Origin: Cymodocea nodosa
Lineage: Eukaryota; Streptophyta; Magnoliopsida; Alismatales; Cymodoceaceae
Assembly: GCA_036874045.1 (NCBI GenBank)
Contig: CM072343.1
Span: 12,606,001-12,670,000, forward strand
DNA: 64,000 nucleotides
Reading direction: 5' to 3'
Position numbers and translations under genes: made by a program. This document shows, piece after piece, positions 21,333-34,233 of the stretch. Below the pieces are notes generated by a model that was not told the DNA's origin, did not search any database, and saw nothing but the letters and a program-made list of their open reading frames with translations. Position 1 is the first letter of the stretch, and each line of letters opens with the position of its first letter.

Positions 21333-23048
21333 TGTTTAGAATGAAAAAGTGCATATTATTAACGATTAAATGATGGTTAATTGTATAATATTTAGCTTAT
21401 CATATGAGAATTAAGCCATTATGTTATAATTGCACTGTTATATGCTTTAATTGAAGAATCTACTTAATTTTGGGGAATTAATGTCAATTTAGTACATTTC
21501 TGAACTGTTGGTAAGTTGTAGGCTGTGAAATTCGTAAGTATCCGAAATGCACCTAAGCATCGGATAGTTAAATTTATGCACGTGTTTTATAGTTAAATCA
21601 ACGAAGAAAGTCCATTAAGTTATCTGTAACTCCACGGACTATTTATTTTCTAATATGCTAGTGTAGCAGTTGTAGAAATAGGACAGTTGGAAGAAAAATC
21701 ACGATTGCATGTATTATGTAGGGAGGAGAAATCATCGTCGTTGATATGAATGAAGGAAATCCAACCGACCATTCAAGTAGAAGCAGTTACTACTGAAGAA
21801 ATATAAAAGAAAAGAAGAAAAAGAAGTGTGGGTGTGATCGATGGATGGCCAGTGTGTACAGAGGAGGAGCACCGAGCTTTCTACAGGTAGTATCGGCAAT
21901 TCTCCAAAGTACCACACCAACCATCGTTACCACCACCATCACCACCATAATCACTAACCATCGGAGGTCTGTGAGAATACTTTCTAGATATCAGGTCGAT
22001 TCCGAGCCAAACACGGTGCCTAACAACCATTGTGAGGAGTGATCGTGTCGCGAGAAGGGAAGCCATTTTCACCAAGTGCCGACTCATATTTCAGGAGATC
22101 GTAAAGCTTCTAGCCTTGAGTTCGGGTTGATGCCTGTATGCTGAAGAGGAGATTATCTTGCAATTCTGGATTCGTGATTCTATAGGGAGAGGAGACAGGA
22201 TTGTAAGTGGTTTAATTTTCAGTGGTGTAATCGCATCGTATGTAGTGATAGAAGTATTTACTATTGATTGAAATTACTTTACATTTCACCTTTCGCCCAT
22301 TTCCATGTTCATATTAAACCAAAAATACCAAAAACAACTTATCTGCTATTGTATATTGTCTTTGAGTGTTGTATTGTTTGTGTTTTATCGTGATTAATGT
22401 TATCTTTGTTAGTGTTGTGATTGTTTTATGTTTGTTTTAGTTTTTGCAGTTTACTGAAATTGGTTTGTTCAAAAGACCTAAAGATTTTAATGGTTACTGT
22501 TTGAATTATCTGAATGTTAGTATGCTTAATGATAAATCTAGTGTTTACTAACATTAAAGAGCTTAATTGATGTTATTTACAATCTGTGGAATCACCCAAT
22601 GGTTGGTCGAATTCCTCTGTAAATAGCAGTATTTAAAAAAGAAAAGATAGGCTCGTGGAGTTAACTTAAGTCCACGAGGTTAGTCCATTGAGTTAGCTAT
22701 AACTCAACAAACTTTATCCGTTGAGTTAGCTGTAATTCAACAGAGAGCTTATTGATTATATAAATTTGATTGTTAACAAACGGACAGTTCTAAACTTTCA
22801 AGCAATTCCCTATGGGATCGACTTGTACTTGCACACTGATACAATAGACACTGTGCACTTGCAGTTAAAGTATAAATTGGAATTAATATCTAAATTGTAA
22901 TAAAGGTTATTTGTTTACTTCTAAAAGAAAAAGAATAGGCATAAAGATAAATTAACTAAGTAAAAATAGAAGTAACAAATCCAGTTTCTCTGGTACGTTA
23001 TTGGAGATCTAATCAGATATTCTAGTGTCGTGCTGGACAACACAAACA
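21333..23048 (+). repeat. 5' LTR of the nested element
   Basis: 1716 bp, TGTTTAGAATG...ACACAAACA. TATA box at 21802-21809 and a GTAAGT donor at 22203. Two PBS-like repeats lie inside its last 60 bases (about 22991-23005 and 23023-23036). Confidence 0.92.
21802..21809 (+). promoter_or_regulatory. 5' LTR TATA box (nested element)
   Basis: TATAAAAG about 470 bases into the LTR. Confidence 0.55.
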
Positions 23049-23055
23049 AGTTTTA

Positions 23056-23073
23056 TGGCGCCGTTGCCGAGGA
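23056..23073 (+). promoter_or_regulatory. Primer-binding site for tRNA-Asp(GUC)
   Basis: TGGCGCCGTTGCCGAGGA lies 7 bases after the LTR. It is complementary to the 3' end of plant tRNA-Asp (ending GGCAACGGCGCCA) over its first 14 bases. It is the best-preserved PBS in the window. Confidence 0.9.
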
Positions 23074-23179
23074 ATTGAATGGAATTGACTAGAATTGAAT
23101 TGAAATAATATAAGCAACTGTTAGAGCTATTTTGTTTTAATAGCCAAAGTGTTGTTTGTTTTCTTCTGTAATTGAGAAT

Positions 23180-24108
23180 ATGGCATATGCTTATGCTCAA
23201 AGATTTCTAAAACCTGTAATTAGCATATGTGAATTCTGTAATTCTAAAGGACATGACATTTCTGACTATTTGAAATTGAGACATTTACAGATGGATAGAT
23301 CCCATGAACAACAAAGGAATTATCTTCAATATAATAGAGCCGAGTATGAGAATTCTATAGTTTACCCAACTAATGGTCAGTATAGAGTATGTAATATGTT
23401 AAGAGACACGGAAGTTGGGATAGGTATGATAGACTAGAGCATAGTATAGAGCAAAACCTAGACAAACTAGAATACTTTATGTGTCAGCAACAAGAAGTCA
23501 ACCAATTAAACTATAAGGAAGCATATTCAGAACTTAAAAAGGATATAATTTAGGAAATTGAAAAAACCATAATGAAAATTGATCGAAAATTGAATGCAAT
23601 GAGATTAGATGATATGGAAAGAAAATTAAAAGCATTGGACGAATATACAATGAAAATACAAGTTATGCAACAGGACAATGAAAATTATAATGTTATAAAC
23701 CTACATAATTTGCAAAATATATAGTAAATAGAAAATATTAATGCAAAAGAATTTAAAGAATGCACTTTAAAACTAAAAACAATTGAAGATCATAAACATG
23801 AAAATGATATACAAAAACATCATGAGAGTAACGAAAATCTAGAAGATGTTTGTGTAACATTAAGATCTGGAACTGATATACCACCAAGAACTCAAAATGA
23901 AAATGAGATGAAGGTAGATAAGAGTAAAAATCAAAAAGATAATGAAAATGTAATAGTTGAAAATCTAGAAAACATTGAAGAACAATCTGAATCTGCTAAT
24001 AAAGCTAAAAATGATCAAACAAATCAAATGAAAGAAAAAAAATCTTTTAAATCACAATCTTTAGCACCCTATCTTGAAAGATTACAACAAACAATACTTG
24101 AAAAATAA
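23180..24108 (+). pseudogene. Zinc-knuckle ORF, nested copy
   Basis: ATG 23180 opens the frame MAYAYAQRFLKP, then CEFCNSKGHDISDY, where the last knuckle Cys has become Tyr. A one-base loss near 23415 and stops near 23553 and 23724 follow. The TLRSG motif is present near 23850. It ends at the conserved in-frame TAA 24106. Confidence 0.7.
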
Positions 24109-27100
24109 GAAAAAATCAAACAAATTTTTGAAAAAGTACAAGTTAACATTCCTTTGTTAGATCTATTGCAGAAAATGCCACCTTGTGCTAAATTTCTGAA
24201 GGATTGGTGTACTAGGAAAAGAGAGTGAAAAGTTCTTAGAAAGGTCTTTTTAGCTAAGCAAAGTAGTTCCCTATTTCTGCCACAAATTCCTAAAAAGTTA
24301 TCTGATCTTGGAATCCCTGTTATATCATGCACTATAGGAAATGTCATTCTAGAAAGAACCTTAATAGACTTAGGTGCAGGTATAAATGTTATGCCAAGTG
24401 ATATATTTGCATCCTTAGGATTAGAAGGCTTAACTCCTACTAGTATGGTTATTGAATTAGTTGATAGAAGTATAAGATACCCTAGAGGAAAAATAGAGGA
24501 TGTTTTAATTAAAATTAAAAATTTTATATATCCTATTGATATTGTAATTTTGGATTCCCAACAAATTAAGCATAAAAATGGTGATACATCTTTAATTTTG
24601 GGAAGGCCATTTTTAGTAACATCAGGGGCTATTATAAATTGTAAAACTGGAGTAATGAAGTTAGCATATGGTAATGAGGATACTCAATTAAATATTTTCA
24701 AACTAGAAAGGTTTGAGGAATTAGAAATGTCCTTACATACCATAGACTTTTTAGAGGATGAAGGAGATATGTTAGAAGATGTGATTCAAGAAGAATTAAA
24801 TAGGCAAATCAATTCTGAAACTTTAGAGGAAAGTGAAAGCATAAATATAGAAGGAGATTAGGAAGAAATTGATTTAGAAAATGATGATGTTCAATTAGGA
24901 GCTCTAGCTTCTAATGGGCAACATTTAGAATTAAAACATTTACCTCCTGAATTAACCAATATATTTCTTGAAGATAAACGAACCTGTCCAATCATTATTG
25001 CTTCAGATTTAAAAGAGGATCAAATAGTTAAATTAAAAGATGTAGTAAAAAGTTATAAAGAAGCAATAGGATGAACTATGACTGATATAAAAGGGTTAAG
25101 TTCAACTTTATGCTGTCACCACATATATTTAGAAGAGAATGCTAAACCTGTTAGAATTCCTGAGAGGAGATTAAATCCAAATCTTAAAGAAGTAGTCAGG
25201 ATGGAAATAATGAAATGGTTAGATAATGAAATAATTTATCCGATTTCTGATAGCTCGTGGGTTAGTCCAATCCATGTAGTTCCCAAGAAATCAAGATTAA
25301 CAGTTATTAGGAATGAAAGTCAAGACTTGATACCTACTAGAATTCAATCAGGTTGGAGAGTATGTATAGACTATAGAAAGCTGAATGATGTGACTAGGAA
25401 AGATCATTTTCCCTTACCTTTTATAGATCAAATGTTGGAAAGATTAGTAGGGCAAGAATATTTTTGTTTCCTAGACGGGTATTCAGGATATAATCAAATT
25501 CCAGTAGCATTAGAGGATTAAGAGAAAACAACTTTCACCTGTCCTAATGGAACTTATGCTTTTAAGAAAATGTCATTCGGATTATGCAATGCGCCAGCTA
25601 CCTTTCAAAGGTGTATGTAAGGCATATTTACTGGAATGACTAAAGATTTCTTAGAAATATTTATGGATGATTTTACAGTATATGGCAACTCATATGAAAT
25701 TTGTTTAAGCAATTTAGACCAAATATTAAAACGCTGTGTGAAAAAAAATTTGGTTTTAAATTGGGAAAAATGTCACTTCATGGTTAAACAAGGAATAGTC
25801 TTAGGGCATGTTGTTTCTAAGAAAGGGTTGGAAGTAGATAAAGTTAAATTAGAAGTAATTTCTAATCTACCAAAACCTAAATCAGTAAAAGATATTAGAT
25901 CATTTCTAGGACATGCTAGTTTTTATAGAAGATTTATTAAAGACTTTAGCAAAATAGCTAGACCTTTAACTAATCTATTAAAAGATGTCCCACTTAACTT
26001 TGAAAAAAATTGCAATGAAGCATTTTTTAGGCTTAAGACTAGCTTAATTTCAACTCCTATAATTCAAGCACCTGATTGGAACCATCCATTTGAATTAATG
26101 TGCGATGCATCTGATTTTGCTGTAGGAGCAGTGTTGGGACAGAAGATAGAAAAATCTCCTATAGTGATTCATTATGCAAGGAAAACCTTAAATGATGCTC
26201 AAGTTAATTACACAACTACTGAAAAAGAACTATTAGCTGTTGTGTTTGCCTTAGAAAAGTTTAGATCATATCTGATTGAAGCTAAAGTGATAGTATACAC
26301 AGATCATTCAGCTTTAAAACATCTAATAAAGAAAAAAGAGACTAAGCCTAGATTAATCCGATGGATATTATTATTACAAGAATTTGATCTAGAAATTAAA
26401 GATAAAAAAGGTTGTGAGAATGTAGTAGCAGATCATTTATCAAGATTACAAATAGAAAAATCAAATATTGAAATTAAGGATAATTTTCCTGATGAACAAT
26501 TAATGACCATCAACACAATACCTTGGTATGCAGACATAGTTAATTACTTAGTAACTGGTTTAACACATAAGGATTGGAATAGACAGGATAAGAAATTGTT
26601 TTTCTTGAGAGTACAATATTACTATTGGGAAGACCCTTACTTATTTAAGAAATGTCCTGATCTGGTTTTAAGGAGGTGTGTTCCAGAAACTGAATATCCG
26701 AGCATATTGCCTTTCCGTCATGATCATGCTTGTGGAGGGCATTTTGGTTCAGGGAAAACTACTGCAAAAATTCTACAATGTGGGTTTTATTGGCCAACAC
26801 TATTCAAAGATGCTCATAAATATTACTTAAGTTGTTTAAGATGTCAACAAATAGGAAGAATATCAAAGAGGAATATGATGCCTCTTAATCCTATTGTTGA
26901 GGTTGAAATCTTTGATGTGTGGGGAATAGATTTTATGGGTCCATTTCTTATGTCTAATCAATTTAATTACATATTATTGGGGGTGGATTATGTATCTAAA
27001 TGGATAGAAGCTATTCCTACAAAAACTAATGACAACAAAGTGGTAATACAATTTATAAGAACAAATATATTTGCTAGATTTGGAATACCTAAAGCTATTA

Positions 27101-27824
27101 TCAGTGATAGAGGAACTCATTTCTGTAATTGAAGTTTTGAAGCCTTAATGAAGAAATATGGAGTAAACCACAAAATTGCAACATCATATCATCCGTAAAC
27201 AAGTGGACAAGTAGAAAGTGCTAACAAACAAATTAAGTGAATCTTAGAAAAAGTAGTAAATCCTACTAGAACAGATTGAGCTAATAGATTGATAGATGCA
27301 CTTTGGGCTTATAGAACTGCTTATAAGACAAGCTTAGGTATGTCACCTTTTAGGCTAGTATATGGAAAAAGTTGTCATTTACCATCTAAAATAGAACATA
27401 AAGCTTATTGGGCATTAAAAACGCTAAACAGTAATTTAAATTAAGCTACTGAAAATAGAAAAATGCAACTAATTGAATTAGAAGAATTTAGAAATGAAGC
27501 TTATTCGAAGACTGTAAGAGAAAAAGAGAAAATATAAATTTGGCATGATAGAAAAATTATTCCAAAAAGCTTTGAAATAGGACAAGAAGTATATCTTTAT
27601 ATGGCTAGACTCCATAACCATCCAGGAAAATTAAGATTTATATGGGCAGGACCTTACATAGTTCGAAATATTTATCCTTATGGAGCTATTGAAATTTAAA
27701 TCTTAAAAATCAGAATATATTTAAAGTAAATGGAGAGAGACTTAGACCTATTCTAAAAACACCAAAAAGCACCTTTGGAATTATAGAAGAAGTCAGAGAA
27801 GAGGACTACTCGAGCTTTACTTAG
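24109..27824 (+). pseudogene. pol: Pol protease-RT-RNase H-integrase, nested copy
   Basis: The complete domain series is readable. Protease DLGAGIN (Asp 24367), RT FMDD (25660-25671), RNase H with [14 protein letters not shown] and [10 protein letters not shown], integrase zinc region with CLRC (26833-26844), and a core with Asp 26929, Asp 27106 and Glu 27214, giving D-X58-D-X35-E. This is the only copy here that keeps the catalytic Glu. Stops fall at about 24228, 24859, 25072, 25519, 25618, 27130, 27196 and 27238, and a one-base loss near 27700 shifts the end (family stop 27822). The longest open stretch is 25636-27132. Confidence 0.9.
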
Positions 27825-28403
27825 TAAGAAATCAGTTTTTATTTTTTTATAAAAAAAAAATATATTAAAATATAAATATATATATATATGTAAAATATAA
27901 AAATCGTTACGGTTCAACCGATCGGATCCATCGGTATGACCGGAACATAAAAAATATGTATATTAATTTTCAGAAAAAAATGTTGGTTTTACCGAAACAT
28001 AGTATCGGTTCAACCGGAAAAATTTTTTTTAGGTATGACCGAAATATAGTATCAGTTAAACCGGTAAAAAAAAAAAAAAAACTATTATCTGTAGTATTTT
28101 TATTATTATATCTGTTTGTACAGGGAGTCCGTTGAGTTACGCCTAACTCAACGAGCTTACTCTGTTGAGTCTTGAGTTAGTCAATGAGCTTATTCCGTTG
28201 AGTTAACTGTAACTCAACGGAGTACTGTAGCTAAGACCACAGATGAAATAGTAATAGTTGGTTCAGGAAATTACCCGATTACCTGCCTAAACTTAGGACT
28301 TATTTATCTTAAACCTAGAGTTTTGGGGGCATTATCTGGAAAATCATTTAGAATATAGAACAGTAGAAATTAAAGCGATTCTGTGCTGTTGAGTAACTCC
28401 ATG
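27825..28403 (+). other. Spacer between integrase and ORFx, nested copy
   Basis: A/T-rich start, CGGTTCAACCG-type motifs (about 27905-28065), then CGTTGAGTTA / TAACTCAACG pairs (28125-28245). The telo-box-like element is degraded (CTAGAGTTTT near 28315). Confidence 0.55.
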
Positions 28404-30628
28404 ATGAGGAAGTTGACACTTGAATTTTGGGAAGAGTTTGTTGATACATCAAAATTTTTGAGGGAATCAGAAGAATAGCACACGCGGTAGAAGATCAGAA
28501 ATACAATGAGAGAAAAAGAATTACAGAAGGTAGAATCTGAACTTTTTAGAGTAAGAAGAATATTAGTAGATTGTTGTATACAAATACCTCAGATAATGGA
28601 GAAACGAATTAGAGTAGCAACAGAAATTGCAGTTAGTAAAGAAAGAAAAATCAAGCCGAACAATGAAGTAGCCTTATAGCTAATCTAGCGCAAGGCCAGA
28701 TTATGGTTCAAAAGGTGCATTGCTAGTAGTGGAAGTTGGGAAATATGGTGGTAGGAACAACAAGAGGCAACTGAAGAACAAGACAAGCTAACTGCTGAAA
28801 GACCTATTCCTGAGGAACAACAGCCAGGACCTTCAATTCCACCATTTAAGTCCTTGGCACGAGCAGAAATGATGGGGCCTTCTACTGAAGAAGAGTTAAA
28901 GGAATTTCAAGCACTGGTTCAAGTTGGGAAAAACCAAGGAGAATTAAAAGATTAGGTAGTGGCTAAAGCACACCTAGTGTTTGATGCACTTTACAAAAAG
29001 AGGGCTGCAAAAAAGTTGAAAGCCTAATATAAAATCAAAATGGAACAGCATCAAGAAGCTACTACCAAACCTGCTGTAAAAGGAGATGAAGTTGGTCCTT
29101 CGAGACCAGTAATTATAGAGAAAGTTAAACAGGAAGAGCCAGTACCTGTGGCTTGAAGGCCTGTAGAGCCTACTTTTGTAGATTTAATCTCAAAAGAAGA
29201 AGAGGAAGAACAGGCAAAATTAATCAAAAAAAGGAAAGGAAAAAAGATAGTGCTTGATTATCAAGAAGAGATTAAATCTGAGATACCAATATCAACAGGG
29301 CCTGTGGAGCCAATTTTTATAAACGTGCTATCCGATTCTGAAGAGTAGGAGGAGCTGCAGTAGGAGGAGCAAAGACAAGAAGAAAATCAGGTTGAAATTA
29401 ATGTACAGCCTGTACAAGAAGAAAGAATAGAAATTAGGGCTGAAACTGAATTGCCCGTGACTCCATCCCAATCTGTTACAGAATTAGAAAGAACAGTGAT
29501 AGAATAGATTGGTAGTCAGGAGGAAGAAGAAAGAGTAGAAAATGAAGAGGCTGAAAGAAGCCATTTGGACAAAAATAACTTCACAGATTCCATTGAAGAG
29601 CAAAAAACTCTTTAGTAATTTATGGAAAGAATTCAAGACAGAGTGGAGAGTTCTGCCAGCTCACCACCACAGACAGAAATAGAAACAGGAATTCAGGAAT
29701 CTGTAGAGAATGTTCAAATGCAGCCTATAGAAGAGGAATAGCAAGAACAAACCCCTCTAGAACAACAAAGTCACATTCCTGACACGACTGAAACAACTAT
29801 TCTGAATGAAGTACATTTTTGTAGTCAGGAAGCTTATATCAAATACCAAGAGATTAGGGGTTATGACATTATTTATAGTAGACTAGTAAATTGGGATGGA
29901 ATGTAACAAATCAAAGATCTATTTGAATTCCAAGGTCTACTGCAATTCATTTCTCAAGAGAGAGGGCATGTAGTATATGAGAATTTAGTGCCCTGTTTTT
30001 ATGCAAATTTAAGAGAAGGAGAAGGAGGATTAATTTCCAATGTAGAGGAAGCTGATGTATAGATAACACCAGAGCTTCTCCACAACATTTTTGGATTAAA
30101 GAATGAAGGACTAAAAATTTTGGAAGACACAACTGCCGTCTAGTGGACTGAACAGGAAATCAAAGATTGTTTAGCTATCAATCTTGGTGTGCCTTTATTA
30201 AACAAATTGAAGCATTTAAGTGGTAAAACACACATGGTAGCTAACATTCTGATTAAAAATGTCTATCAACGACAGGGCCATGACATAGAATTAAGTCAAT
30301 TTGTCAAATGGGCCACATATGCAGTTGTAAACAGGATTCAAATAAATTGGTCTGCAGTTTTTATCTCCAAGCTGAAAGTAGTAAAGAAAAATTGTTTTAT
30401 GGAGATTTGATTCCACTACTGATGGTGGATTGTATTGATTTCACGAAATGGACATCAAAAAGGATAAGATCAAGAACCATTTCAGTGAAAGAATACAGAA
30501 ATTTTGTAGCTGTAGAGATAGCTGTACCTTCTAGAGGAATTACAGGAGCTGTAGAGAGAATTAATCAATTAGAACTTCAATTAGAAAAACTCCAGAAGGA
30601 AGTAGATGAACTTAGGAATAGAGATTAA
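28404..30628 (+). pseudogene. ORFx, nested copy
   Basis: ATG 28404 to TAA 30626, about 740 codons. It shows all regions: N-terminal helix-rich part, GPS/PP linker, TFVDLIS and IFINVLSD plus acidic runs, the globular FYANL / LLHNIFGL domain, and a C-terminal coiled coil. It has many stops (for example after LEEWH, at QKV and in the E/Q linker) and a one-base loss near 30390 within AAAGAAAAATTG. The last part (30308-30628) is open and ends LEKLQKEVDELRNRD. Confidence 0.75.
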
Positions 30629-31514
30629 ATTGTATTGTTCGTCTACTTGTGTAAAATTGTATGATGTATTTACACTGTAAATTGATTCATATGAATGAAT
30701 ATAATTTTTCAAATATACTTTTCATACGTGTTTTGGATGTGAAATGAATGAAATTTATTGAATATTATATAATTTGTGGAACTTTGTGAATGAATATGTA
30801 ACAGAATTACAATTTGCTGAATGACAAGATAAATGCTTAAAAATTTCTGCACGTTGCAAGGTAAAATGTAAATTCTGCATAATATAAAATGACCTGCAAG
30901 TTAAATCTTTATATAATGTTCAGATTTAAATGAATTTTGATTAAAATAAGGCATTAATGACATAGATTTAACTTTATTTTAGTTAGCAGAATGAAAAAGA
31001 AAAAATAGAGAGAAATTTACGAGAGTAAAACTTAGAAGTTACCAAGTGTTAACTTAACGAAGTAAGTTCGTTGAGTTAATCGTAACTCCATGAGGTCAGT
31101 AATATAATATGAGGTCACTCCGTTGAGTTATCTGTAACTCAACGAAGTTAGTCCGTGGAGTTAGCAACAGAAACCGACTATGTTCCGTTGAGTTATCTGT
31201 AACTCAACGAGGTTAGTTCATGGATTAAGCAGAACGGTTATTCTTTTAACCACAAACGAAACTTCGTCGGCTTAGCGGTTACTAAAATTTGAAATTAATA
31301 GTGGTACACTTACCCATAAAAACAGGAACCACGATGCACGTTGCAAGACACGTTCTTGCAATGAGATTTATTCACTTTATGGATGTACATTATATATATA
31401 AATCAGAATGTTATTTACGAGTTACCAGCACTTTTAAAAGAAAGGAGAATGCGTTGGAGGAACTGGAAGGCGAAGTAGTTGTTTCGAATTCATCCGACAA
31501 CAAATATTTACTAA
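30629..31514 (+). other. Structured spacer before gag, nested copy
   Basis: Non-coding. GTTGAGTTA-type palindromes span 31045-31225. A compact fold is visible next: AAGC/GCTT and GGTT/AACC pairings around 31225-31285, then the perfect hairpin TTGCAAGA-CACGT-TCTTGCAA (31341-31361). Confidence 0.55.
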
Positions 31515-31532
31515 ATGGAAAGCTTCAGACTG
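31515..31532 (+). other. Putative F-box exon 1 start, nested copy
   Basis: ATG plus five codons up to the donor. The frame runs on into the F-box after splicing to 33085. Confidence 0.5.
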
Positions 31533-33084
31533 GTACGTAATTAATCTTCTACTATTTATTTATGAGCACATGGACTCATTCTCTAAGCACTAAACGATTA
31601 GTAAGAACACCTACCTAGGAATTTTCATCGCAGAGGAGTACTAAAAAATTTTCTGAACTGAACTTTAACAAAATTCTTTGGGGTGTAGCTAACCTTTCTT
31701 TAAAAGAGAATGTAGAAATGATTGTTTTAGTAGAAAAACCATTAGGAGAAATTCTGTATCCAGAATTAGTTGATGAACCTTCATGTATTCGATTGCCAAA
31801 TTTTGAGAGAGATAGGTTTGAACTGAAATCTAATTATATTAGTCAATTGCCACATTTTCATGGATTAGAAAGAGAGGATGCCTATTATTTCCTTAGGGAA
31901 TTTAATGAAGTTTGTCAAATGATGAAAATGCCGAACATGAGTATAGATACTATTAAACTTAGATATATCCCTTTTTCTTTAAAAGACACAGCTAAGAGAT
32001 GGTTATATACTCTGTCGCCTGATTCAATTTCTACATGGACTGAATTTTGCTCTATTTTTCTGGAAAAATATTATCCAACACATCAAACGATTAAAAAGAA
32101 GAAAGAAATCTTAATGTGTAGCCAAAAACAGGGTGAATCATTCTGGAAATATTTTGAAAGATTTAAAGATTTACTGACTTAATGTCCACATCATGCAATG
32201 AGTAAAGCACAATTAATAAGTATAATTTATGAAGGCATAGATGTTTCAACAAAATCTTTATTAGAATCTACTTGTCAAAATGGATTTTTAAAGTTATGTA
32301 GTGAAGAAGCATGGGCATATTTAGAAAACTTTGCAAAAAGAACTACACAATGGGAAAACTCGGTTGAAGCTATTGTAGATAAAAAAATATTGCCAAGAGG
32401 AATGCATGAAATAGATTCAAGTACTATGCTTGAGGTGAAATTAACTGAATTAACAAAGAAAATAGAAGAGTTATCACTAAATCAAAAGCTAGCAGAAAAG
32501 AATGCAAACATAAATGATTTAGATATTATTTATGCTAGAAACCAAAGCGATAACTTGGGAAATTCTTATAATCCTAATTGAAGAAATCACTCGAATTTAT
32601 CTTGGAGAAACAACAATTTCTAGGGAGGAAAAAATGTAACTGAGAAGAATATAAGTTATGAAGCGTTACTGGAACAAGGATCTAGAATAGAGAAATTAGA
32701 AAAGATAATCCAACAATTAAACAATCATCTAGATTTTGTATTTGGAAGTGCTGCAATTCAAAATCAGAATAGAAATATATCACTTAGACAAAAGGAACCA
32801 ATGGAAGTTAGACCTACTAGAGGATTGCCAATACAAACTATACCTAATCCTGTCAATAGAACTGTTAATGAAATTGATACCTCTTCTAGGAGGATAGCTG
32901 AATAAAGCAGCATATCTGAAGCAACTATCTGTATGTATATATGTTTTTATTTTTAGTTACTCGTATCGTAGAGTTAGTTTTTAACTCAATGAACTTAGTC
33001 CGTTGAGTTATTCCTTAACTCCACGAGGGTGTGCAGTAGTTATGTTAATTTTTTGTCTTTGCTAAATTTGTGTGTGTTATATAG
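31533..33084 (+). other. Putative gag-containing intron, nested copy
   Basis: GTACGT donor, and an acceptor ATAG (ACAG elsewhere) preceded by GTGTGTTAT. It is the same interval that is missing at 13989/13990. Confidence 0.6.
31562..32905 (+). pseudogene. gag: Gag (capsid-type), nested copy
   Basis: Starts at ATG 31562 by match to the other two copies and ends TAA 32903, again 447 codons. The capsid-type domain is open in 31718-32182. TAG at about 31616, TAA 32180, TGA 32579 (a Trp in the YNPNW motif) and a stop near 32623 break it. CAG at 32129 shows the unmutated form of the first stop in copy 1. No zinc knuckle is present. Confidence 0.85.
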
Positions 33085-33093
33085 AATCAACAA

Positions 33094-34233
33094 ATGGAAT
33101 TGATGCAATTACCGTTGGATGCACTAAGGGAAGTACTGAGTAACTTGTCAACTAAAGATCTGTGCAGGCTGTATTGTGTATCAAAGGAAATTAAAGACTG
33201 TATTGAAGAAAAATATTTTCAGGGACTACAAGCTGCAAAAATGACTAAGATTAGAGATGGATTCGTATGGAGGTCATTTAATTGTAGTTCAATTAATCAT
33301 GAATATCTTGCTATGGAAGAAACTACTGGAATTCCACCCAATACATTAGAAGGAATAAATCATATTATGGGGATAGATGAAGGATTAATCATATACATGA
33401 CGAGACCAAGGTATGCAAGTTTATTATTACCTGATATTTTGATAAGAAATCCTATAACAAGAGATAAATGGAATATAGGAAGACCTAATAGATTTGAAGT
33501 ACCAACTGTAAATTGTGGATCGGCTTTAATATTTTCTGATAAAAATTCTACAATTCTTGAAAAATTATACTATTGGAGACCTACAGGAAATTGGGGTGAA
33601 GATTTATGCTTAAGTGTGTATAATTTTCTGAATAGATCTTGGAATGAAAATATTATGATATATCTAAGACATAAATCATTAATTAACCAAACACATGTCA
33701 TACTTGATGGATATATATATCTTGTCACAAATATATCAATTACATTTGGATCTGATTTATGCATAGTGAGTATAGACAGTTATGATGAATATATAGAAAT
33801 TTTACCTATATCGAGTGATATAGCTAAACCACCATCTACAGAATTTAATAAAATTCAAATAGGAATGTGGTATAATGAAGAAGATGATTCTACTTTATGT
33901 CTGATAAGATGGTGGGACGAATTAATGAAATTTCAAATATGGATTATGGAAGACATTAATGAATGGAAGTGGGAAGAGGAGTATATTGAAATAGATGTAA
34001 AAATAGAAACTGCTACATTACCCTAGAGCCAAAAAGGATCCCTTTCTGCAATTCATATCATTAATGGTAATACACTTGTATTTGGAATTTATAATATATT
34101 ACATGTTTACAAATTAAGAAAGAACAAGAATTGCATGAAAATAGAATTAATAGCAAGAAGAACTATGCCTAAAAAGTTTGCTTAGATTGATACATTTATT
34201 CCATTCATTCCTACTTTTCAATCATGTTCTTAA
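33094..34233 (+). pseudogene. F-box protein, nested copy
   Basis: Open for 310 codons, then TAG 34024 in place of TGG, a second TAG near 34183, and the family end at TAA 34231. The F-box is at residues 4-42 (LPLDALREVLSNLSTKDLC), with Tyr for one of the usual Cys (RLYCVSK). The associated region matches copy 1 closely. Very few length changes relative to other copies suggest the frame was maintained until the last rounds of transposition. Confidence 0.8.

Noticed and set aside
23056-23073. tRNA-Asp-like sequence as a possible tRNA gene
   Set aside because: Only the 18-base complement of the tRNA 3' end is present, directly after an LTR; it is a primer-binding site.
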